From Gammaproteobacteria bacterium (GTDB lineage Bacteria > Pseudomonadota > Gammaproteobacteria > Pseudomonadales > Pseudohongiellaceae), in NCBI GenBank assembly GCA_002706685.1, contig PALV01000022.1:176227-240226 (forward strand): 64,000 nt of DNA. The letters are read 5' to 3'. Positions 27,303 through 35,988 of this stretch are shown piece after piece; the first letter of the stretch is position 1; every line of letters begins with the position of its first letter. Both the position numbers and the translations under genes were made by a program. The notes beneath the pieces are model-generated. The model was given only the letters and a program-made list of their open reading frames with translations. It was not told the DNA's origin and ran no database searches.

Positions 27303-29012
27303 TTGGCCACAATCGATCGCACCAGTTACGCACAAATGTTCGGCCCCACTGTCGGTGACCGGGTTCGCCTGGCAGATACTGATCTGTGGGTTGAAGTGGA
27401 ATACGATCACACCCAGTATGGAGACGAGGTCAAATTTGGTGGCGGCAAGGTTGTACGCGACGGCATGGGACAGAGCCAGTGTGGCGACAGCGAAAGCATG
27501 GACCTTGTTATCACCAATGCCCTGATCATCGACTATTGGGGTATTGTGAAAGCAGATGTTGGCATTAAACACGGACGGGTTCGTCACATCGGCAAGGCCG
27601 GTAATCCGGATGTCCAGCAGGGCGTCAATATCATCATCGGTCCTGGTACAGAAATCGTGGCAGGCGAGGGCTGCATCCTGACAGCAGGAGGTGTCGACTC
27701 ACACATTCACTTTATCTGTCCGCAACAGGTTGAGGAGGCCTTGATGTCCGGGGTGACCACCATGATTGGTGGCGGTACCGGTCCAGCCACCGGCACCAAG
27801 GCAACCACCTGTACTCCCGGTATCTGGAATATGGCGCGCATGCTGCAGGCAACCGATCAGATGCCCATGAACCTGGGCTTTCTCGGCAAAGGCAATGGCA
27901 GCACACCGGGGCCGCTGGTGGAGCAGTTACGCGCGGGTGCCTGTGGTCTGAAACTGCATGAGGACTGGGGTACGACGCCGGAATCTATCAATAATTGCCT
28001 GAACGTTGCTGACGACTACGATGTGCAGGTTGCCATTCATACCGATACCCTGAATGAGTCCGGCTTTGTGGATGACACCATTGATGCCTTCAAGGGTCGT
28101 GCCATTCATACCTACCATACTGAAGGCGCAGGCGGCGGTCATGCGCCCGATATTATCAAGGCGTGCTCTCTGCCAAACGTATTACCCTCATCAACCAACC
28201 CGACAAGACCGTACACAGTAAACACCGTTGATGAACATCTGGATATGCTGATGGTCTGCCATCACCTGGACTCGGCCATACCGGAAGATGTCGCTTTTGC
28301 CGATTCACGTATCCGCAAGGAAACTATCGCCGCAGAGGATATTCTTCATGATCTCGGCGCTTTCAGCATGATTGCCTCAGACTCACAAGCCATGGGTCGG
28401 GTGGGTGAAGTAATAACACGAACCTGGCAGACCGCGCACAAAATGAAAGTGCAGCGTGGTCAGCTGGATGATCCTGACGGCATCACAAGGGCTGACAACT
28501 TCCGAGTGAAACGCTATATCGCCAAATACACCATCAACCCGGCAATCACGCACGGTGTCGGGCATGAGGTCGGTTCGATTGAGGTCGGCAAAATGGCTGA
28601 CCTTGTACTCTGGAAGCCAGCGTTTTTTGGTGTCAAACCCTCGCTGGTCATCAAGTCCGGTTTCATAGCAGCAGCGCCTATGGGGGATCCCAATGCATCC
28701 ATCCCGACTCCGCAGCCTGTGCATTATCGGTCGATGTTTGGTGCTTACGGCGCGGCGGCTGCAGCGCTGTCAGTAACCTTCACCAGTCAACTGGCGCTGG
28801 ACGCCGGAGACCTTGACTCGCTTGGTTTACAACGACAACTGGTAGCCTGTCGCAATGTGAGAGCGATGCGTAAAAGTGACATGAAACTCAACAGCTGGCT
28901 GCCCACCATTGAGGTGGACGCGCAAACCTACGAAGTAAGGGCAGACGGTGTGTTGCTGACCTGTGAGCCCGCCTCTGTGCTGCCAATGGCACAGCGGTAC
29001 TTTCTGTTTTAA
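27303..29012 (+). CDS. ureC: Urease alpha subunit, nickel catalytic
   Basis: The start is TTG at 27303, behind GGGGAG, giving 569 residues in the same numbering as the Klebsiella enzyme. Every active-site residue is in place: nickel ligands His134, His136, carbamylated Lys217, His246, His272 and Asp360, and the flap Cys319 with His320. It splits urea into ammonia and carbamate in the cytoplasm. Fourteen bases separate it from ureB and eleven from ureE. Activity therefore looks fully preserved. Confidence 0.98.
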   Translation: MATIDRTSYAQMFGPTVGDRVRLADTDLWVEVEYDHTQYGDEVKFGGGKVVRDGMGQSQCGDSESMDLVITNALIIDYWGIVKADVGIKHGRVRHIGKAGNPDVQQGVNIIIGPGTEIVAGEGCILTAGGVDSHIHFICPQQVEEALMSGVTTMIGGGTGPATGTKATTCTPGIWNMARMLQATDQMPMNLGFLGKGNGSTPGPLVEQLRAGACGLKLHEDWGTTPESINNCLNVADDYDVQVAIHTDTLNESGFVDDTIDAFKGRAIHTYHTEGAGGGHAPDIIKACSLPNVLPSSTNPTRPYTVNTVDEHLDMLMVCHHLDSAIPEDVAFADSRIRKETIAAEDILHDLGAFSMIASDSQAMGRVGEVITRTWQTAHKMKVQRGQLDDPDGITRADNFRVKRYIAKYTINPAITHGVGHEVGSIEVGKMADLVLWKPAFFGVKPSLVIKSGFIAAAPMGDPNASIPTPQPVHYRSMFGAYGAAAAALSVTFTSQLALDAGDLDSLGLQRQLVACRNVRAMRKSDMKLNSWLPTIEVDAQTYEVRADGVLLTCEPASVLPMAQRYFLF

Positions 29013-29023
29013 GGAAACACGAC

Positions 29024-29602
29024 ATGTTGGAAGTTTGCGAACGACTCGGCACTGAAGCCTCCTGTGCGATTGATGCGCGTATTATCCTGACGCATGAGCA
29101 ACGGGACCGCGGACGGCTAAGAGCATTCTCGCCAGAAGGTGAGGAAGTGCGAATCTTTCTGTCGCGTGGGACCCCCCTGCAGGTGGGAGAGTTCCTGCGT
29201 TGCAGGTGCGGTCGCCACGTACTCGTTGAAGGTGCTATCGAGCCAGTCGCCATCGCGCGTTGTGACGATTGGCTGCTGTTTGCAAAAGCCTGTTATCACC
29301 TGGGCAATCGCCACGTAAAACTGCAGGTTTCTGAATTGAGCCTGAGTATTCAGAGAGATCATGTACTTGAAGACATGTTGACCCAGCTGGGCCTGACGGT
29401 TGAGCACGGGCACGATGTCTTCATCCCTGAGTCTGGTGCCTATTTTCAAAGCCAGCCTCACTCGCATGCACATCACCATTCACATGGGCATGCTCACGAC
29501 CATTCGCACGACCACCATCACGACAAAGAGGACTCGCACGCCGATCAGGCTGAGATCAAAATTGGAGAAGCCGGTGACAGGACCCGCCACAATCACCACT
29601 GA
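29024..29602 (+). CDS. ureE: Urease accessory nickel chaperone UreE, His-rich tail
   Basis: The 192-residue protein has the usual N-terminal and metal-binding domains, with GCRCGRH-type residues and LGNRHVKLQV near 99-108 containing the conserved His. From about residue 146 to 173 comes a tail with around fifteen His residues mixed with Asp and Ser. Such tails bind several nickel ions and store metal. The 3' end overlaps ureF by 29 bases. Confidence 0.95.
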   Translation: MLEVCERLGTEASCAIDARIILTHEQRDRGRLRAFSPEGEEVRIFLSRGTPLQVGEFLRCRCGRHVLVEGAIEPVAIARCDDWLLFAKACYHLGNRHVKLQVSELSLSIQRDHVLEDMLTQLGLTVEHGHDVFIPESGAYFQSQPHSHAHHHSHGHAHDHSHDHHHDKEDSHADQAEIKIGEAGDRTRHNHH

Positions 29603-30257
29603 CCTGATGGTGCTGCGCCTGATGCAGCTGTGCAGCCCGGGTTTGCCAGTAGGAGCCTATGCATTTTCGCAGGGGCTTGAGTACGCGATAGAGGCCTCCT
29701 GGGTGAAAAATCGAGATGAGGTGGCGGACTGGCTCGGCACACAGATTCGTTTCTCGCTCGCGCGCCTGGACCTTCCGGTATTACTGCGCCTTTGCGATGC
29801 GCATCGCCTGAAAGATGATGCTGCTGTTCAGTGGTGGAATGACTTTCTGCTGGCGAGTCGTGAGACCCACGAATTGCAGTTGACTGATACAGCGACAGGG
29901 GAGGCGCTGATCAGACTGTTGCCAACACTGTCCATTGAGCTGCCCCGCTGGCAGGGCCGTAGCAGCTTTGTCACTGTATTCAGCCATATTGCAGCGCAGT
30001 GGCAGATTCCAGCACAGATGGTTGCGCTTGGTTATGGCTGGGCCTGGCTGGAAAACCAGGTAAACGCGGCAACCAAGCTCGTGCCGCTCGGTCAGTCCCA
30101 GGCACAGAGTCTGATTCAACAATTGCAGCAGGATCTGCCGATTGCGATAGAGCACGCAAGAGAGCTTGCTGACGATGAACTGGGCATGACGCTGCCGGCC
30201 CTTAGTCTGGCCAGCATGTACCATGAGACTCAATACACAAGGCTTTTCCGCTCATGA
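29574..30257 (+). CDS. ureF: Urease accessory protein UreF
   Basis: The frame is open from 29400, but the sequence before 29574 is the shifted reading of the UreE His tail. I place the start at GTG 29574, with TTGGAGAAG at proper distance, giving 227 residues. LMQLCSPGLPVGAYAFSQGLE near 17-37, quoted as SPGLPVGAYAFSQGLE, is the UreF signature, and HETQYTRLFRS is the usual C-terminus. It bridges UreD and UreG in the activation complex. Confidence 0.93.
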   Translation: MTGPATITTDLMVLRLMQLCSPGLPVGAYAFSQGLEYAIEASWVKNRDEVADWLGTQIRFSLARLDLPVLLRLCDAHRLKDDAAVQWWNDFLLASRETHELQLTDTATGEALIRLLPTLSIELPRWQGRSSFVTVFSHIAAQWQIPAQMVALGYGWAWLENQVNAATKLVPLGQSQAQSLIQQLQQDLPIAIEHARELADDELGMTLPALSLASMYHETQYTRLFRS

Positions 30258-30299
30258 GCGCCAAGCCGATGCTTACCCAAACAAATCAGGAGACTGCTA

Positions 30300-31001
30300 A
30301 TGAGTAATGAATCCGCACGTCAGACACTGCGCGTGGGTGTCGGAGGGCCAGTAGGCTCAGGCAAGACCGCTCTGCTCAGGGCGCTTTGCACGCTGATGCG
30401 CGAGCACTGGCAGATAGGCGTGGTGACCAATGATATTTACACCCGTGAGGACGCGGATTTTCTGACGCGCCATGAAGCACTGGATGCCGACCGGATCCTT
30501 GGTGTGGAAACTGGTGGTTGTCCGCATACGGCAATTCGCGAAGATGCATCAATGAACCTCGCTGCCATCGATGAGCTCTTGCGCCGGCACCCGCAGTTGG
30601 AAGTCATATTCGTGGAGAGCGGTGGCGACAATCTGAGTGCAACATTCAGCCCGGAACTGTCCGATCTGACACTCTATGTAATTGATGTTTCTGCTGGTGA
30701 CAAGATTCCCCGCAAAGGTGGTCCCGGTATCACCCGGTCTGACCTGCTGATCATCAACAAGACAGACCTGGCCCCGTTGGTAGGTGCATCTCTGGATGTG
30801 ATGAACCGGGACTCATTAAAAATGCGCGGTGAAAGACCTTTTGTGTTCAGCAATCTGAAAGCCTGGGAAGGCCTGGATCGTATCATCGATTTTATCGTTG
30901 AGCAGGGCATGCTGGCGCCACGCTTCTCGGGGGCTGAGCTTGTCAGTAGTGCGGGTGTCAGAGCGGCGGATGTCGCCGAAGAAACCCGGGCCAGCCAGTG
31001 A
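30300..31001 (+). CDS. ureG: Urease accessory GTPase UreG
   Basis: The 233-residue SIMIBI GTPase has its P-loop at 15-23 (GGPVGSGKT), the CPH nickel-binding motif at 74-76 and NKTDLA near 157-162. GTP hydrolysis drives nickel insertion into UreC. The C-terminus extends some 20-25 residues beyond the usual end (after LAPRF), rich in Ala, Ser and Val, with no known role. It follows ureF by 42 bases. Confidence 0.97.
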   Translation: MSNESARQTLRVGVGGPVGSGKTALLRALCTLMREHWQIGVVTNDIYTREDADFLTRHEALDADRILGVETGGCPHTAIREDASMNLAAIDELLRRHPQLEVIFVESGGDNLSATFSPELSDLTLYVIDVSAGDKIPRKGGPGITRSDLLIINKTDLAPLVGASLDVMNRDSLKMRGERPFVFSNLKAWEGLDRIIDFIVEQGMLAPRFSGAELVSSAGVRAADVAEETRASQ

Positions 31002-31049
31002 CACCATTGCTTTCAAGAGCGCAGATTTACTATTCAGGAGTCCAGTTTT

Positions 31050-31295
31050 ATGAACGTGTTTAAAAAGATTGTTATTTGTCCAGGTCGCTGGCTGCGAGGC
31101 AGGCTTGTTGCCGCTATGCTGCTCGCGGGTGTGACGGTGTCGCCCATGGCTGTTGCTCACGAAGGGCATGGAACGCCTGGCACTGTACTGCATGATATTC
31201 AGCACGCCGCATGGCTGGTACTGGCGATCAGTGCTGTCGTAATTATCGGCATGATTATGAAGCAGAAGTGGAATCAGAGCCGCAGAGGTGACTGA
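31050..31295 (+). CDS. Small exported membrane protein with His motif
   Basis: I do not recognise a named family. The 81-residue protein has a signal-like N-terminus cleavable after AVA at residue 36, which would leave a mature chain starting HEGHG. His37, His40, His48 and His52 precede one membrane helix (54-70) and a short basic tail. An N-terminal His can chelate copper or nickel. It lies 48 bases after ureG with AGGAG upstream and closes the urea cluster. A periplasmic metal-handling role near HupE/UreJ is possible but unproven. Confidence 0.65.
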   Translation: MNVFKKIVICPGRWLRGRLVAAMLLAGVTVSPMAVAHEGHGTPGTVLHDIQHAAWLVLAISAVVIIGMIMKQKWNQSRRGD

Positions 31296-31303
31296 CATCG
31301 TTC

Positions 31304-31327
31304 GGGGCGACTATTGATAGTCGCCCC
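31304..31327. terminator. Hairpin ending the urease operon
   Basis: GGGGCGACTAT and ATAGTCGCCCC pair over 11 bases with almost no loop (TTGA if the innermost pair opens). It lies between the convergent ends of the small urea-cluster gene and the response regulator. There is no T-run, so it may work as a bidirectional or stabilising 3' structure. Confidence 0.55.
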
Positions 31328-31355
31328 TGCTACGAAAATCAGTTAATTCGCTATT

Positions 31356-32294
31356 TCAATCGCGCTCCAGAATACCGATGGCGATACGTGCAGCGGCAGT
31401 TCTATTCTGGACATTCAGCTTCTTGAATATCTGCTCCAGATGCTTGTTGACAGTTCTCGGGCTCATCTGAAGAATCTGTGCGGCCTCCCAGTTGGTTTTT
31501 CCCTGACTGATCCATGCCAGTACTTCCGACTCGCGCTTGGTCAGATTCAATTTTTCGCGCAGTAACTCCTCGCCTGTTGTTTCGGCGGCTTCCGATAATC
31601 GCAACAGTTTTTCTTCTGCATTCACGTGCCGGATGAAGGTCACGCTCAGTCGTTTCTCCTGGTATGACGGACCACTGCCGGATTCGACGGTCAGCGTGAG
31701 CATCTGATTCTCTTCACGCTGTGCCGGTGGCGACAGCCAGTTGCGCAGTGCCACGGACAGAGTAGAGGTTTGCCACTGCTCGCTGGCGCCAGCGCGAGCA
31801 AACAGCGCCAGGGTCTGCGGCGTCGCCCAGAGAATGCGTCCGTCGCGGCTCACCGAAAACAGATGCTGGCCTGCCGAATCCAGGGCATTGTAGGCGCTGC
31901 TGGTGAGCCGGGCATTGTTCAGGTGCACGTTCATTCTGGCCAGCAGCTCCTCGGGCTTAATGGGTTTGGTCAGGTAGTCTACGCCTCCCGCCTCAAGTCC
32001 CCTGACAATGCTGGCAGAGTCGCTGAGACCGGTCATGAACACCACGGGAATGCTGGCAAGTTCTGGTATGGCACGCAGATCCCGGCAGGTCTCAAAGCCG
32101 TCCTTGTTGGGCATGATGGCATCGAGCAGGATCATGTCAGGCCTGATTCGGCGGGCAATGGTCAATGCCTGACGTCCCTCAAGCGCAACCAGGACGTTGT
32201 AGCCGGCCTCCTCCAGTGTGTCATTGACGAAGCTCAGTGATTCGGGGGAGTCATCGACTACCAGTATCACATTGGAATTGGTTTTTTTGTTCAT
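31356..32294 (-). CDS. Response regulator, receiver plus LuxR-type HTH
   Basis: The 312-residue protein has an N-terminal receiver domain with acidic pair Asp14/Asp15, phospho-acceptor Asp58 (LLDAIMP) and Lys110. A middle region of about 110 residues looks PAS-like (HLFSVSRDGRILWATPQ). The C-terminal LuxR-type helix-turn-helix starts near LTKRESEVLAWISQGKTN at 250-267. It overlaps the sensor kinase gene by four bases and is its cognate partner. Likely targets are the neighbouring urea or amine genes, which is inference from position. Confidence 0.88.
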   Translation of the reverse strand: MNKKTNSNVILVVDDSPESLSFVNDTLEEAGYNVLVALEGRQALTIARRIRPDMILLDAIMPNKDGFETCRDLRAIPELASIPVVFMTGLSDSASIVRGLEAGGVDYLTKPIKPEELLARMNVHLNNARLTSSAYNALDSAGQHLFSVSRDGRILWATPQTLALFARAGASEQWQTSTLSVALRNWLSPPAQREENQMLTLTVESGSGPSYQEKRLSVTFIRHVNAEEKLLRLSEAAETTGEELLREKLNLTKRESEVLAWISQGKTNWEAAQILQMSPRTVNKHLEQIFKKLNVQNRTAAARIAIGILERD

Positions 32295-35200
32295 TTTTCA
32301 GTAGCACTCATCTGATCGTCCGGTGTGGGTTTGGGCTTTTTTGTGGCGGTAAAGCTGCGCGCAATTTGCGCAAACTGCATACCATCCAATAATTTTTTGA
32401 GAGATTTTCTGCTGGTTTCGTTAATCAGTTCATGTCGCGCCAGCTCGTCCATTTTGTTCTGAACGCCGCGCTTGTATCCCAGCTCTGCGCAGGTGATCAA
32501 TTCCCTGACCAGTTCGTGATCAGCAATGGTCGTCAGATCGGTGGGCGGTTCATCTTTTTCCAGCATTGGGGTTTCAGAACCAGGCCTGTCGACTATCCAG
32601 TCGATAGACAACAGATCCCCAATGGTTTCCAGCAAGCGTTGATGATTGATGGGTTTGACCAGGTAGGCATTGTGGTGGGCCGTATCCTGAACGCTGCGGT
32701 GGTGCTCCTGGGCGTCGGCAGAAATCATGATCGCCGGTTGGCGGTGGCCCATCTCGCGCAATTGTTTGATCAGTTCGAGTCCGCTTAGTCCAGGCATGCT
32801 GACGTCGAGCAGCAATATATCAGGGCGGGCCTCTTTAATAGTTTCCAGGCAATCTTGGGCGTCAGGTGATTCCAGCACCGTGAATCCCAGCGGAGGCAGC
32901 AACTCTGACATCAGTCCGCGATGGATGGGATCGTCGTCTACAACCATGACAGTAAGCCGCGGTCCGCGATAGCCCTTGATCTGATGAGGTACCGGGGTCT
33001 GAATGGAATGTTCGGTAACTCGGGACATCATCAGGCTGACGGTAAAGCAGCTGCCTTTGCCGGGGGTGCTGACGATGTCCAGGTCCCCGCCCATGATTTC
33101 CGATAGCAGTCGGACAATGGTAAGGCCCAGACCGGTGCCTGGCACGTTAGGTACGTCAGGCCCGCGAACCCGCTCGAAGGGGTCAAGGATTCGCTTGAGG
33201 TCTTTTTCGCTGATACCGATGCCAGTGTCTACGACAGAGAACTCGGCGACCTGATTGCGATAGCGGACATGGAACTCTACGCTGCCACGTGGCGTGTACT
33301 TAATAGCGTTGGACAGCAGATTTACCAGAATCTGATAAAGCCTTTTAGAGTCGGTGGTAACGACTTCGGGAAGCTTGTTGTGAATATGGCAGCTGAAGTC
33401 AATCTGTTTGTTTGCTGCCATGTCGCGGAACATCTGAACCATCTGATCAATAAACTCAGGCAGCTTGACGTGATTTCGATAGATCTCGAGGCGGCCTGCC
33501 TCGATTTTCGAAATGTCCAGCAGACCTTCGATGAGTCCAGCCAGGTGGTCGCCGCTGCGTTTGATGATCTGCACTGCGTCCCTGTTGCGCTCGCTCATGT
33601 CGTCGCGTTGAATCAACAGTTGTGCGTATCCCAGTATCGCCTGCAATGGTGTCCGTAGCTCATGACTGATGCCCGACAGATATCGGCTCTTGGCATTGTT
33701 GGCGCGCTCAGCCAGATCCTTCGCGCGCTGCAGTTGTTCATCGGTTCGACTGTGGGCTTCGATCTCTGCCAGCAGCCGATTGGTCTGGATGGTCGACTCC
33801 GCCTGGGCGACGACCCGGCTTTCACTTGCCAGCAGGTAGAGCCAGCAGATTACGCCAAGAATGATCATCATCACAAAGAACAGCATGGTCAGCGCCTGAT
33901 TCAGAATCAATGCGCTGACAGGATCGGTACTCAACTGGAAATAAACCAGGGATAACAGTGCAGCACTTATCAGATTGGCCGTGCCGAAGAGCGTCATGAA
34001 GCGCACCAGGCGTCTGCCCACGGGACGGAACAGGGCGGCTGGCAGCCAGTTTTGCAACCAGTCTTCCAATTGACTGCCAAGTGTTGCTTCGGGTTTGCAG
34101 GCGTCCATACAGCGTGAGTCGAGGGAGCAGCACAGCGAGCAGATAGCGCCTTCATAGGCAGGGCAATAAGCAAGGTCGGGTCGCTCGAAATGATTCTCAC
34201 AGATGCAGCACTGCGCTTTTTCTTCCGGCCCGGGGGAGACCATGATGTTGTCAATCTCGGGGGATGTTCTGGCCAGGTAAAAGCGACCATTGGTGACCAG
34301 GGCGATCATTGGAACGCAGACAAAGCACAACCCCAGGCTGATAAAATGAGCCAGGTGCTGGGGGGTATCACCGAACATGCCCAGGTAACACAGAACACCA
34401 ATGATGGACGCGATCAGGACGGAGACGACACCGACCGGATTGATGTCATACAAATGCGCGCGTTTGAACTCGATGTAGGACGGACTGAGTTTCAGCGGTT
34501 TATTGATCATCAGGTCAGCCGACAGGCAGCCGAGCCAGCTCAGCGTAACTATCGAGAACAGACCCAGGATCGATTCCAGTGCCCGGTAAAGTCCTAGTTC
34601 CATCAGCAGCAGGGCGATCGCCACATTAAAAACCAGCCACACCACCCGACCAGGATGGCTGTGTGTCAGTCGCGAAAAGAAGTTGGACCAGGCGATGGAG
34701 CCCGCATAGGCATTGGTTACGTTGATCTTCATCTGCGAGACGATAACCATCAGTCCTGCCAGTACCAGCGAAAACGTTGGTGAGCTGCTGATGTAGTTGA
34801 AGACCATCTGATACATCCAGGTCGGGTCTATAGCCCTTTCGACGGAAGCGCCCTGAGAGACGGCAATCCAGGCCAGAAAGGACCCCAGCAGCATTTTGAT
34901 AAGACCGATAAGAATCCAGCAGGGACCAGCCAGCGATAACCAGAACCACCAGCGAAAACGATTGGCACGGGTTTTTTGCGGCATGAATCTCAAATAATCC
35001 ACCTGCTCGCCAATCTGGGCGACTATGGCGAACAATATGGCTGTTGACGCACCGAACAGCGCGAGGTCAAAACCGGGCAGTCCGCCGGTGGTGCCATCCG
35101 GCATGTAGGCTGCCCAATCTTCGACCCTGGAGAACTCAAACCACAAAACCAGCACCAAAGCAGTGCACTGTAGCGTCAACCAGAACGTTTGTGTGCCAAC

Positions 35201-35722
35201 CTGGAAGCGTGAGATCAGGGTGATCCCATGCGTCACGATGGGTATTACTGCAACTGCGCAGATGATGTAGCCCAGCCATAATGGAATGCCCAGCATGGCG
35301 TATAGCGCTCCCGCAAGAATGGCTCCTTCAATTGCGAAGAATATGAAAGTGAACGATGCATAGATCAGTGATGTGATGGTTGAACCCAGATAGCCGAAAC
35401 CGGCGCCGCGTGTCAGCAGGTCAATGTCAAGCCCGTAGCGCGCCGCGTAGTAACAGATCGGAAACCCAGTGGTGATAATGACCAGCGCGACCGCCAGCAT
35501 GGCGGCTACCGCATTCACCACTCCGTAATTCAGGGTGATGGTTGCTGCAATCGCTTCCAGTGCCAGGAAGGCGGTGGCGCCAATCGCCGTCATCGCTACC
35601 GTGCTGATGCTGAATCGGCGCGCTCCTATCGCCGTGAATCGCAGCGCAAAGTCTTCCAGTGTTTCGTTGCCGACCCACAGGTTGTACTTTCGTCGCACAC
35701 GAAAAATTTTTTGAGTTGGCAT
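32291..35722 (-). CDS. NCS1-type transporter fused to hybrid sensor histidine kinase
   Basis: In 1143 residues: residues 20-475 form about 12 membrane segments resembling purine/cytosine/hydantoin permeases (NCS1). Residues 505-542 carry nine Cys (505, 506, 508, 520, 528, 531, 532, 538, 542), probably a metal-binding module. Two further membrane segments span about 573-632, followed by a coiled coil. The kinase has His687 (SHELRTP), N box Asn805 and G boxes DTGIG and GTGLG, and a receiver with Asp973 and Lys1023. The C-terminus (about 1062-1125) is helical. Kinases fused to transporters (compare CbrA with its SLC5 domain) sense the transported solute; here it may be a ureide or other nitrogen compound. 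Confidence 0.9.
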   Translation of the reverse strand: MPTQKIFRVRRKYNLWVGNETLEDFALRFTAIGARRFSISTVAMTAIGATAFLALEAIAATITLNYGVVNAVAAMLAVALVIITTGFPICYYAARYGLDIDLLTRGAGFGYLGSTITSLIYASFTFIFFAIEGAILAGALYAMLGIPLWLGYIICAVAVIPIVTHGITLISRFQVGTQTFWLTLQCTALVLVLWFEFSRVEDWAAYMPDGTTGGLPGFDLALFGASTAILFAIVAQIGEQVDYLRFMPQKTRANRFRWWFWLSLAGPCWILIGLIKMLLGSFLAWIAVSQGASVERAIDPTWMYQMVFNYISSSPTFSLVLAGLMVIVSQMKINVTNAYAGSIAWSNFFSRLTHSHPGRVVWLVFNVAIALLLMELGLYRALESILGLFSIVTLSWLGCLSADLMINKPLKLSPSYIEFKRAHLYDINPVGVVSVLIASIIGVLCYLGMFGDTPQHLAHFISLGLCFVCVPMIALVTNGRFYLARTSPEIDNIMVSPGPEEKAQCCICENHFERPDLAYCPAYEGAICSLCCSLDSRCMDACKPEATLGSQLEDWLQNWLPAALFRPVGRRLVRFMTLFGTANLISAALLSLVYFQLSTDPVSALILNQALTMLFFVMMIILGVICWLYLLASESRVVAQAESTIQTNRLLAEIEAHSRTDEQLQRAKDLAERANNAKSRYLSGISHELRTPLQAILGYAQLLIQRDDMSERNRDAVQIIKRSGDHLAGLIEGLLDISKIEAGRLEIYRNHVKLPEFIDQMVQMFRDMAANKQIDFSCHIHNKLPEVVTTDSKRLYQILVNLLSNAIKYTPRGSVEFHVRYRNQVAEFSVVDTGIGISEKDLKRILDPFERVRGPDVPNVPGTGLGLTIVRLLSEIMGGDLDIVSTPGKGSCFTVSLMMSRVTEHSIQTPVPHQIKGYRGPRLTVMVVDDDPIHRGLMSELLPPLGFTVLESPDAQDCLETIKEARPDILLLDVSMPGLSGLELIKQLREMGHRQPAIMISADAQEHHRSVQDTAHHNAYLVKPINHQRLLETIGDLLSIDWIVDRPGSETPMLEKDEPPTDLTTIADHELVRELITCAELGYKRGVQNKMDELARHELINETSRKSLKKLLDGMQFAQIARSFTATKKPKPTPDDQMSATEK

Positions 35723-35988
35723 TGGTTAAAACGGCTGCTAGGCTTCCTCTCAGGCTGTTACAAGGGTTCTTTGTTCTTAAAGCTTATGCAAAATGTGAGC
35801 CACTCAGCAGACAACTGGCATGAGTGCTCTCATCGATGCAACTACAGTTGATACGCAATGCTGTGATGCATTGCCATGCGCACTCACCCCCTTCCTCTAC
35901 GTCGTTTAACCCACTGCGCTGCATTGCTCGTGGTGGTACTAATAGATTCCGTCGTCAATAACTATCCTGAAACAATTTGGAGCATCAG
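35723..35988. other. Divergent region between the sensor kinase and amine dehydrogenase genes
   Basis: These bases must contain the promoters of both operons. The clear structure is the inverted repeat at 35855-35874. A CTACGTCG word near 35897 resembles the arm of the repeats upstream of the TonB receptor and urtA. No gene is seen. Confidence 0.4.
35855..35874. promoter_or_regulatory. Inverted repeat GCAATGC-N6-GCATTGC upstream of mau genes
   Basis: A perfect 7-base inverted repeat with a 6-base spacer (TGTGAT), about 115 bases before mauB. The size suits a dimeric regulator such as a LuxR- or TetR-type protein. CAACT-AC-AGTTG nearby at 35839-35850 is a second, shorter repeat. Confidence 0.4.

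Noticed and set aside
29400..29573. Longer N-terminus for UreF
   Set aside because: The extra 58 residues are the out-of-frame reading of the UreE His-rich tail; GTG 29574 has the ribosome site and gives a normal UreF length.
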